64,000 nt of DNA, taken from positions 136,150,001-136,214,000 of the forward strand of contig CM060831.1 of assembly GCA_030762175.1 (NCBI GenBank). Reading direction: 5' to 3'. The first letter of the stretch is position 1. Each line of letters starts with the position of its first letter. Below the pieces are notes generated by a model, which searched no databases, had not been told where the DNA came from, and was given only the letters and a program-made list of their open reading frames with translations. Positions 23,416-32,640 of this stretch are shown here, piece after piece. A program made the position numbers and the translations under genes. Source of the DNA: Metallyticus violacea (Eukaryota; Arthropoda; Insecta; Mantodea; Metallyticidae).

Positions 23416-24255
23416 GAGCGTTGTTTCACGAAACATCTAGTCTACTAATTACTAGTTATTAATCGTAATTCCATCAGTTTTAATAAAACCTATTACGCGA
23501 ATATTTGCTACACAATGGTAGAATCGTAAATTTTTTATTAGTTATTTGTCAAAATTATTAGTGTAGCGACTGTATCCGAGCGTCGAGAAGGCTGTTTCGG
23601 GTATATTTATTACTCCGTGGACTATTTTTGATGCGATTTTGTTTACGCGGCATGTAAACAAATCGTATATTCAAACCAAGAAATAGCATATGTCTACTAC
23701 ATCGAAAACAATCTCTAAAATTCAAAACAAGTACCAGTGCAGCATTTAATTAATGAGCATAAAGTACCGTTTGGGCAATTCTCTGACAAAATTACGAAAG
23801 ACAAAGCCGAAATGCGTAAAATAATAACGCAAATTGTGAAAGCGTCGGATTTAATTACATGAAAGATAGCGCGTATATGAGGGACATATTTTGTTCAAAC
23901 ATCAAGAAAGCCAAAATGGTAAGTGCTTCTATTTTACATTTACATTCGCCGTTCTTATTATTATCTACAAATAATGCTTTAAGTATCTCAGTTTCTATGA
24001 ACATTTTTTCAGGTGAAAATAGATAATTCAAAAAGAGCGGGATTGGTTGGTGGATTTGAGCCACTTATTACATAAATAACCCTTAATGAGCTTGGAAATT
24101 AAAATGCGTCGAGCTTAATTGATAGAATGAACATATAACCTAAAATATCCATCTACACTAATATGTAAATGCACCATTCGAGATTCGCGGTTAAATTTCC
24201 GCGAATTAACAATACACAATATTACAAAACTAAATGTTTCGTGAAACAGAACACT
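23416..24255. mobile_element. Candidate DNA transposon with TTTCACGAA ends
   Basis: The left end GTTGTTTCACGAAACATCTAGT-like and the right end ACTAAATGTTTCGTGAAACA are inverted repeats of about 20 bp with two mismatches. The interior has no clear transposase. A frame near 23,860-23,920 ending in AAAATGGTAAGTG could be a worn exon with a splice donor. Another related TTTCACGAA-type end lies near 24,395. Superfamily is uncertain (PIF/Harbinger-like by end style only). Confidence 0.4.
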
Positions 24256-24350
24256 GATAAAACAAAATTATGCACTGATAATATCAGTCTGCCCCACTAG
24301 TACCCAGTAGTTCAGCCTCGTAAGATCTAGAAACCACAATTGTAAAATAA

Positions 24351-24385
24351 ACTAGTAAAACTAGAATGGAGGCTAGTTTTACTAG
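24351..24385. repeat. Short perfect hairpin
   Basis: CTAGTAAAACTAG and CTAGTTTTACTAG are perfect complements separated by 8 bases. It lies beside a further TTTCACGAA-type end at about 24,395, so it may belong to a small related element. Confidence 0.7.
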
Positions 24386-24689
24386 ATCACAAGCTTCGTG
24401 AAACATGACACAGCAGTTATAGGCAACAATGCAATGACATTTATGTACTATTAATGACCAAGGTTTATTGGACATCAAACAAGAAGGAAAGAATTTTATT
24501 GTTGTTATTGTTATTAGCGAAGTTTGATTTACTACATGAAACTTATAGTTATCTAATATTTCGATATTCAAGGAATGGTTTACCAGCATGTCGTATCTGC
24601 ACACACAACTGGGCAATGACATAGCGATGTCCTAAAAATTCTGCAAAGACCTATCACTCGCAAAATGCTATGTTTCCTTGCAATAAGCG

Positions 24690-25241
24690 GGATACTGCTG
24701 CACGATAATGCACGACCGCACATGGCAATTATTGTTGCTGAATATCTCGATAAAATTCATTGCCTTCCCTTTGGTCCAGATACTGGACTATAATATCTTC
24801 GTGGAGGTATTTGCTATCAGCAGAAGTAGTGAAAAAGGCTGCGGAGACAATTCTGAATGACATGTCAAAAATGTTTCCAGCATGTCTTTGAAGACTGATT
24901 TGATTGGGTTTATTTACGGACGCTCTTTAACATCGCAGGTCATCAGCGTCCCATTGAATTCAGTGCGTGAAACGGCTGCCGACAAATTTTGCTCAGAGGC
25001 CTCTTCTTTCAGGCTTGAGGTTCTTTATCGTGCCGTAAATGTACGACACGGAACCCACGGTTTTACTTCCCTTCCGAAGGAAGCCATACTTAGGATTTCT
25101 ACGCCCCGAAAAAATCCATCAGTCCTGGTCGGGTTTGAACCCGTCTTTGAAGACTGGCGGATACTCTGGCAGAGATGCATTGCACCCAACGGGGACAACT
25201 TTGACATCAAACTTATAAGAATGAGAAAGATATGTTATTAA
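24690..25241 (+). pseudogene. Mariner/Tc1-type transposase C-terminal remnant split by SINE B
   Basis: The plus strand reads LLHDNARPHMAIIVAEYLDK (second catalytic site, H-D-N) and HCLPFGPDTGL (worn third-site region). In another frame it reads KKAAETILNDMSKM. The coding remnant is interrupted by a SINE B at 24,898-25,142 and resumes as DWRILWQRCIAPNGDNFD, the typical C-terminal tail (W-x-x-C-I-x-x-N-G-D). Stops and frame changes make it inactive. Terminal repeats were not found. Confidence 0.72.
24898..25142 (-). repeat. SINE B copy, 5'-truncated at the B box, with 14-bp target duplication
   Basis: It runs from the 3' tail (ATTTGATTGGGTTTATTTAC) through the body to GGTCGGGTTTGAACCC, where it stops inside the B box, so the A box is missing. 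A perfect 14-bp duplication, GTCTTTGAAGACTG, lies at 24,884-24,897 and 25,143-25,156. Truncation at the 5' side with a target duplication fits incomplete reverse transcription. Confidence 0.95.
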
Positions 25242-26202
25242 AAAAGTTGTGACCATTCTTTTTTGAACAGCTTTCATATATTGGTGTTGCGAATATCTAT
25301 TAAATTAGATTTGTTTGGGAATTTTTACATTCGCAAATCATAATGAATGTTTAGATGGGAAGTTTTGTCTTGTAGTTCTAGCATAGGTGCTTAGATTGGG
25401 GTCCAGTTGTACAAGCAGCGAATGTACACACAAGTGATGAGATTTAACAACAAACATGATGTTCAACCCCCAGAGACTATGCAGCCAAGCCACAGCTGTC
25501 AGCACTCTATTGGACAGGACAATAAAATCCCCATGCTATTGTGCAAGGTGTTTAATTCTTGTTCCTTAGCAATATGCAGTGTAACTTGCAGAGTCATGAC
25601 TGAACAAAACCAAGAATAACAAAATGTTGTTGAATACCCTTTGGCAATATGCTAGCCATTATGGAGATTTTCTTCAATGCTCTTTGTGTCATAGTGCTGT
25701 TAATAACGTGTTTGTAGAAATAGCTTTAAATTCTCAATGGAAAACATTTAAGAAGTGTTCCTAAAACTCTATTATAAAAAGGCGTATAACATTCATTTAA
25801 CTTCTAAGAAATTAAAACTACTTAGAGTATTTTCCCAGGAATAAAAATATTTTATGAAAGAATATCTAAATTTTAAGAATTCTTCTGAGATTATAAGTCT
25901 AGATTTTATTTTATCAAGGTGCAATATTCATTCAGCCAAATAATTTACCTCAGTCATGTGATAATAGCTAACGTTCACATATGCCTGTTCTCTAACAATA
26001 TTCTTATTTAAGATGTTCATAGAAAAAGGTACAGAAATCAATTCAAAAGTAATAACAATAAAAATACAAGAAGGATAAATACACTATTCATAGTTCCAAC
26101 TAAAACTAAAATTATAGTGGTCCAAACAATATAGAAATAAATAAAATATTTGAACATAACTCAATTATTTAATATATTCAAAGCAAGTGGTTAAAATAAG
26201 TC
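25242..26202. other. No recognised gene
   Basis: AT-rich; the 70-codon frame at 25,407-25,619 resembles nothing I know. Confidence 0.45.
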
Positions 26203-26215
26203 AAATCCGGAAGAA

Positions 26216-26282
26216 GAGCACCGCCTGTGATGCCTCAGTAGTGAAAACGGGCGTTAAACACTACTCAAAAAAAAAAAAAAAA
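26216..26282 (+). repeat. SINE A 3' fragment with 13-bp target duplication
   Basis: Only the last ~50 bp of SINE A (CACCGCCTGTGATGCC ... GTGAAAACGGGCGTTAAACA) plus an A-run were inserted. A perfect duplication, AAATCCGGAAGAA, lies at 26,203-26,215 and 26,283-26,295, so this is an insertion in its own right and not a decayed longer copy. Confidence 0.93.
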
Positions 26283-26541
26283 AAATCCGGAAGAACCCCA
26301 CCCCATGAGAATTTTGCCCAAATCTTCAATTCAAAATAACCCATGGACAAGAATTCTAGGAACATTATAATGCCAGATTCTATTTTTTTAAAATTCCAAT
26401 AAAATCTGGTATAAAGAATGTAATATTTTATGTCACATAATAATAACTTAACTAAATATAATTTTTAACATTATAAACCTATAAATATCATATGTTTTTT
26501 TTATTAAATTACATAACAAATTAGAACAAGAATATAAATTA

Positions 26542-26974
26542 TGCAGCGAGGTTATTTGAGCTACGGGTCGTTAATGCGCAGCTCCTAACTGGCTCGTTAA
26601 TGTCGTGTAATGCATGCGCAGATAGAAGCTTGAAGTTAGTCCAGGGATGTTTTGTCAACGATTAGTTTTTGTTTGTTACTCGGAGCTTACATTGTGTGCT
26701 AATTCTTCAATGCATTGAAAGACGAGTATTTATGTATGATACATATGTGACAACAATTCTCGTAGAGAAGTGGTACCAGATGTTTTAACATCTTTATAAT
26801 AAAGCTTAAGGCTTGGATATTATCACTTTTAAATAAAATAATTTTACGCATTCAGCGAAATATAAATACTTTAATTAATAAAAATAACTTTACGCCGTGA
26901 TTCTATTTCCCTTTTGCGGTGGCTGCAGTAGGCAGTCGTGTTTAAGCGGCCCTAACTCAAATATCCTCACTGTA
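26542..26974. mobile_element. MITE with TTA target duplication
   Basis: The left end reads TGCAGCGAGGTTATTTGAGC. The right end reads AACTCAAATATCCTCACTGTA, whose complement TACAGTGAGGATATTTGAGT matches the left with few mismatches over about 24 bp. TTA flanks both sides (26,539-26,541 and 26,975-26,977). Length 433 bp, no coding capacity. A 3-bp TWA-type duplication is characteristic of PIF/Harbinger elements. Confidence 0.68.
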
Positions 26975-27342
26975 TTACATTTTATTGCACAAAGGAACAG
27001 GTATACAATGTTACTATTTTGATGCAAACTAGTAATGAACAATTTACATTAACATAAAACCATTTGGAGATAACTAAAGAAAATTAATGATTATAAAGAA
27101 ATGGAAACATATAGAAGATTATGTTTGAGATGTATTTTTAACTTATGAAAGTTCAGTCTTGCTAAAACTGATGGAAAAAAAATGTTTGAAATATTTTTGA
27201 TAACGCAAATAGAGGAAACCGCGAAACACTCGTTATAGTGGCAATAAATACGAATAAACAAAATACAAACAGCAGGAATTGTATTTAAATGATTTGAAAC
27301 ACATAACGAAACAATTGGTACTTATGCTATCTACCAAGAATA

Positions 27343-27855
27343 ATGCTCAGGCGGTAACGTTTGAAACTTGAATTGGGAAACCCTCGGGTTCAGTTCTCAA
27401 TGGGTGGGCCATTCTGACTTTTTTTTTATCATGGTTTCCCCTGGCCACTCAACTAATGCTGGATGGATATATCCTTATAACGAAATTTCCCCGCTTCAAT
27501 TTCATTTAATGTCATTTCATTCCGTTGGCCCAGTTATTGCCAAGCAAAGTGGCTGACACAGTGTGATGGTAGTTTGCCCTTTGGGAAGGTTTCTGCCCCG
27601 ACGTATGCAATGTGAAAGGACCTTCTGAGGGGCTCGCACAACTCAGGGGCTCTCCACCGGCTTCGGGGTGTTATAGCATGAAATGCGATAGAGACCCATC
27701 TGCATCCGCGCAGTTACCGCTCGGTGTTTCCATCAACTCATCCCTTCCTCCCGGAGATTCTACCATTGGGGCATAAGCATAAAAACCGCTCGTGAGCTAG
27801 GCTCAAGTGCCGAAAGTATCCTTCTTTGTCCCAGACCATCCATCCATCCAAACAC
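27343..27855 (+). repeat. SINE-like family C, most complete copy
   Basis: It begins with a tRNA-like head (GCTCAGGCGGTAACG, then a worn B box CGGGTTCAGTTCTCAAT), then TGGGCCATTCTGAC, the conserved ATGGTTTCCCCTGGCCACTC, TCATTTCATTCCGTTGGCCC, GGGAAGGTTTCTGCCCCGAC and CATCTGCATCCGCGCAGTTA. It ends with a CCATCCATCCATCC tail. The same blocks occur in the same order on the minus strand at 32,238-32,640 and, without the CATCTGC block, at 41,540-42,225. Length is about 510 bp, long for a SINE. Confidence 0.72.
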
Positions 27856-29004
27856 AATAGTTGATCAATTTATTTATGCTTAAAATGGGCATAAAACACT
27901 TTAGATAAGTTATATTTTGTTACTGTATTTTTTTAACTCCAACGTTATGTGGGTCCCTTCGTATAATGCACTTTATCATTATAATTAGGCATCACAATTA
28001 TTAAGCACTAAACATCAACGTAGGCTAGTATAAAGCACGAACACAAGCTATGGGTCACCCGGAAATTAAACAAGAACTATGAATGACAGGCGTAAGGTGA
28101 GAGAATGGTTTGTAGCTCGTGGCCTATTGCACCCCTTCCACCAATTGACTATAATCCAATACCAACATAACTTCCTTCTGATTCATTCCGGTTTTAGTGC
28201 TTAGAAATTCGGATGCCCATTATAATTATTTCACAACTAAAAATAAAACATTTATGTATTATATATGCCCCTATTTCTCTGATTCATTGAAACATTTAGT
28301 ATTTCTAAATTTTGGTCACTTCATCTTTCGTACACTCTTTTTTAAATCTCATTTTATTCTCTAATATATGAGTGATTCTTAATGTGTACTTCATTGAGCT
28401 AAAACGTAATAGGTACTTGTGATTTTTAACATGATCATTGATACAAAGTTAGCGGAAAGCAACTAATTATCAGAAATGTTCCCTTGTTACTGCTGAGGTC
28501 AAATGGAGTTTCTTCATGCAGATCGCATGCTGTCTGCGGAAACTTAACTTTTTTCTGAGATTTGCCTCAGATACTTGAGAAGTCTTTCCATGTCTGCAAG
28601 GAAGCAATTTTTTTTTAAAAAGATGTCGGCTAGAAACATTCCTAAGTATCGCGTAGCGTGAAGAACTGAGAAGAGCAGGTGAGATATCACGAAAGAGTTT
28701 GAGCGTGCGTGTATTGTAGCCGATCGTTTCGTGTTAGAAATCTCAACAGCTAATAGGCGTTTTATGAAGACGGTTTTATAGTAACGTTCTCATGACATGA
28801 GTGATGATGTAGCAATCATAACTAGGAAAAATTCCTCTAAACAGCGGACGTAAATCCGTTCGCCTCGTTTTTTATGAGCAAAATTCGAATCTTAAAAATG
28901 GTTCTTGCAAGCGAAATCACTCCTGTTTTAAAGATTTATACCAACTAATACATGGTCATAGTATCGTATAAAAATACATGCTGACATTGGAAGACTGGGC
29001 AACT
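27856..29004. other. No recognised gene
   Basis: AT-rich sequence; no coding, RNA or repeat assignment possible. Confidence 0.45.
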
Positions 29005-29006
29005 TA

Positions 29007-30270
29007 CGAGGGTAGGTCCATAAGTTTCCGGCCTAACCGTTTTCTAGGTATTATAAAGACAAAAACTATATTTCACTTTTTATTATAGTTACTCATTGCA
29101 ATAAACTTCTCGCACCTTTGAATTAACATTTCAACCCCCCTCCCTTCCCCAAATAGAAGTCTCGTCTGCAAAATGGGCATTGGCAAAGGTTCAACGTGGA
29201 CTATCGATTGCGTAACAGATTCCTCTAACCAGACTTTAATACCGCCAAATTCTTTGAGTTTCAAGATCTTAGCTAGGTAGCACTTTGGTTTTAAATATAT
29301 TGTTATTAAGATTAATATTATTAGAAGGATACTTGATAATGATAATATTATCCATCGTTTCTTCGTCACATTTAAATTTACTTTCTCGAAGTTCCTTCTT
29401 GAGTTTTGAGAATAGGAAATAGTCACCGGGAGCTAGATGTGGACTGTAGTGTGGATGGTCCATTTCCTTGAAGCCACATTTCTTCACAGCTTCCTTTGCA
29501 ACAAGAGCTGTGTGCATAGGCGTATTGTCGTGAAGAAGGCGCACACCACCACTGAGCTTTCCTCGCCTTTTCTCTTTCATGAAAGCACGTAGTCTGTGCA
29601 GTAGGCCAGCATAGTACTCCACATTTACTGTGGTGTTCCTCTTCTTGAAGTCAATGAAGAGTATTCCTTCACAGTCCCAAAAAGATTGTGGCCATGATCT
29701 TCTTGTTGATTGAGTGACCTTGGCCTTTAGAGGCGGTGCTTCTCCAGATTTACGCCACTCCACTGATTCTCTTTTGGATAAGAGATCATAGTAGAGGACC
29801 ATAGTTTCATCTCTTGTAACAATGGTTTGCAGAACTTCTCTCTCGTTGCCACAGCAGAGCTCCAAAAATGCCTGAAAATAAATGACTCATTACTGCTTTT
29901 AGACTGAGGAAGGAAGTCTAGGCACCCATCTTGCACTTATTCATGTTTAAAGTTAATGAATAATTCTGAGACCATTGTTTTAGAAAGGCCCAACTTTGCT
30001 GCTATTTGCGTAACTTTAAGCCGCCGATCTTCCATAATTTCTCCTTCCACAAGAGCGAGGTTTTCAGGATTGAGCACTTCCAAGGGCAGGCAAATCTGCA
30101 AGCTCTTCGTCTTCAATGTTTTTCCGACCCATTCGAAAAAGTTAACCGAAAAAGAGCGGAAGTTACAGCTGCAATTACTTATTTAACAGATAAGGGATGA
30201 CACCAGACAAGGGTCTTGTGAAGGCGATAAGTATTATCGGCTACGGAGGAAAGTTATGGACCTACCCTCG
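29007..30270 (-). mobile_element. Mariner element, complete termini, copy 2
   Basis: It starts CGAGGGTAGGTCCATAAGTT and ends TTATGGACCTACCCTCG, with TA at 29,005-29,006 and 30,271-30,272. Compared with the 17.7-kb copy it carries about 160 bp of extra sequence at roughly 29,177-29,335 and lacks about 180 bp near 30,145. The total length (1,264 bp) is therefore almost the same by coincidence. Confidence 0.9.
29269..29865 (-). pseudogene. Mariner transposase, catalytic core open but ends lost (copy 2)
   Basis: One 198-codon frame keeps all three catalytic sites: TRDETMVLYYDLLSKRES, LLHDNTPMHTALV and SPHLAPGDYFLF, with 34 residues between the second and third Asp (DD34D). The residue before the first Asp is Arg where copy 1 has Gly. 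The C-terminal tail is replaced by IIIIKYPSNNINLN from the extra sequence at 29,177-29,335. The N-terminal DNA-binding part is partly deleted near 30,145. Normal mariner transposases are about 345 residues, so this cannot be functional. Confidence 0.85.
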
Positions 30271-30272
30271 TA

Positions 30273-30665
30273 AAGGGAACGCTGACGCTATTCTATTTAA
30301 TAGGGGCACCTTCTATATTGTTAACCCGTATATTTGAAATCACATGCCAATAATAATAATAACTTATTCAACCACTTTTTTATATCTTTAAATGCCTTGG
30401 TATAATTGCAATCTAAAAAGATAAATACAAAAGGGTCCTAAGTAAAATTGAGGGGCTCTTGTGTATTTGGGTTCGGTGGCGTTATTTATCAATTTAACTA
30501 TTATATAATGATAACATCTTTCAGTTTGGACAACAATAACGTTTGAGAACGTACTAGGAAGTTTTTGATAAAAAGTCTTTGCTTATTATAAAAGAAGAGC
30601 AGTTTATTGACAAGCAAATTTAATGAAAGATTACTCCACTCAAATTATCCTCAAACATAATCCTA

Positions 30666-30714
<49 letters not shown>

Positions 30715-31084
30715 TATAGGGTGCTTTTCAGTGTGCTTGTCCTAATAAAGCTTCAAAGGAGGAAGATAAACACTAATATATTAGTCAGTTGAAAGTTCAC
30801 ATAAATAAATAAATAAATAAATAGAGATGTAAGTCTTGAGTTTCATAATCAGTTTTTCAAACTTCCAATCGCCTTGGAAATTCCCTGTTTTGTAAATCCC
30901 AAAGTCGCGATGTATCACGACAATATTGGCAGATTCACGCAAAACGAGGGATATAACATTCCACTATTTAATTTTTGGGATTCGAAGGAACTACGAGAGA
31001 TTCAAACTTCTTGTTGGCAGTGCTGGAAAGAGCGTTTCTTGATTAATCACAATGGAATTGGAAGTACTTTCCCCTTCATTCTTT
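30273..31084. other. Unassigned, with an (AAT)n microsatellite
   Basis: It includes the microsatellite listed below and a short (AATA)n run near 30,803-30,822. Worn continuation of the LINE fragment downstream is possible but not supported. Confidence 0.45.
30665..30712. repeat. (AAT)n microsatellite
   Basis: About 16 perfect AAT units. Confidence 0.97.
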
Positions 31085-31765
31085 CATACCTTTAATTCAG
31101 CCAGTATGTGTATCCAAGATTTCTCCTCACAAATAGGGCAAATTCTCAGCCCATTACCTTCGGTGAACTTGACCGTCCACAATGTTCCTGGTATGAGCCA
31201 AGTGCGGTTCAGTCTAGTCACCTACAGCGTAATCAACTGCCTGCACCGAGCAATTTTCTGCTGCCTATCCATATCCCTCAAGCAATTCTTAACCTTCCTC
31301 CATAGCACTTCCAAACTTACCCAAATGGAGCCCAGCACTTCATTTTTCAGTTCTTTTCTTAATAATGTCATATTCCCTCCAAATCTTATCATCACATTGG
31401 TCTAATTAAAGTTTGGCTCCCATGAGTAATTCCCAGCCAGTACTACCCTACTCTAGTTTTACACTCTATAGTCTCACTCTAGATTTCGAATTCTCACTCA
31501 ATCCCTAAATTCGGTGTGTCCCTGTCCAGCTCAAAATCTCTTTAATAAAACGTGTCCTAACTGTATTAGGTCTGTCGTTTGTTCCCATCTCCAAAGTTCT
31601 GCCCCATATGTCATCACAGATGTGACTAACGCCCTAAAGATGATTTTCAGTAAATATATAGGTACATCAAGGGTAAGGTAGTGCCCCATATTCCATGCGT
31701 TGTATATGGCTACAAAATATGCCGAGCTTTTTTCTGGTTCTGATAAACTAATAAATCCATCCACT
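31085..31765 (-). pseudogene. LINE ORF2 C-terminal fragment
   Basis: The minus strand reads FRALVTSVMTYGAELWRWEQ at about 31,590-31,650, the end of the reverse transcriptase thumb region of insect LINEs (V-x-x-YG-x-E-x-W). It continues through stops to KELKNEVLGSIW, RDMDRQQKIARCRQ and GLRICPICEEKSWIHILAEL near 31,090-31,150. The last is a C-x-x-C-(x)n-H motif typical of the C-terminus of such proteins. Several stops and frameshifts are present. No polymerase active site or 3' tail is recognisable. The clade is not resolved, and it may differ from the 17-kb and 51-kb fragments. Confidence 0.7.
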
Positions 31766-32013
31766 CCCCAACCGATAAACCGCTTAGCAGAAATACAATA
31801 GATCCTAGCAATGGCAGATCTATAGCAAGTATATGGGCTTAACGAAAACTATTTGTAAAATGCCAGTCCACCTGACTTCAAGAACTGGTAACTAAGCAAA
31901 GTGTCTGTCCCTTGTACTTACCCCGCAGTTAAGTGAAGGGGATGAGAGAAGGTGCGGAAGATGTTACTTTCGGTACTTAAGCCTTGCTCACGGCTGGACG
32001 GTTGTGTCTACGC

Positions 32014-32235
32014 CCAGGGTTGATAGATTTTGGGGTGTGAAATCTTAAGTAGGACTGACTTCCTTCGGAAGGAAAATAAAACCGTGGGTCCCTTGTTGTT
32101 GAATCACGCAAGTAAAAGAACCACAAGTCTGATAAAAGAGGTCTCAGAGCAAAATATATCACCGTTTCAGCCCTGAATCGAATGGGATCTGAAGACCTGA
32201 AATGTTAAAGCGTCCGTAAATAAATAAAATGGTGC
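32014..32235 (+). repeat. SINE B copy, 5'-truncated and diverged
   Basis: From a worn head (CAGGGTTGATAGATTTTGGG) through CTTCCTTCGGAAGGAAAATA and CCGTGGGTCCCTTG to TGTTAAAGCGTCCGTAAATA. Its 3' end abuts a SINE C copy in opposite orientation. Confidence 0.8.
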
Positions 32236-32237
32236 AT

Positions 32238-32640
32238 AAGTTCTCAATGACAGCGCCTCCGCGAGAACTGGACGAGGGGCGTTGACTGCGCGGACGCAGA
32301 TGGTGTAGAACATCCCCACGTAGTGAAACGCTCTCTTAAGTTGTACGAAACCGTCGAAATATTTGCTCCCATTACAGAGACGTGGCCGAAACCTTTCCAA
32401 AGCGCATGGCACTGTTAGCCATGTCAGTCACCTCTCTTCGACCCTGTAATAGGAGTAACGGAATGAAATGATATGAAATGGGAGAAGGAAAATTCATGGA
32501 AGGTAAATAGCCATCCCAGCATTCGCATAAGTGACCAGGGGAAACCACGAAAAACCCCAGTGTCAAAATGGCCGGCCCAGAAGGCGGGCTCAAGCATTAC
32601 CACCTATGCCACTCATCTGCTGGCCATGCGCGCGGGCCGC
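32238..32640 (-). repeat. SINE-like family C copy
   Basis: The reverse complement contains CTTCTGGGCCGGCCATTTTG, CGTGGTTTCCCCTGGTCACT, TTTCATATCATTTCATTCCG, TTTGGAAAGGTTTCGGCCAC and CATCTGCGTCCGCGCAGTCA, in the same order as at 27.4 kb. The head side ends near 32,640 in GC-rich sequence. The 3' tail is shorter than in the 27-kb copy. Confidence 0.7.
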
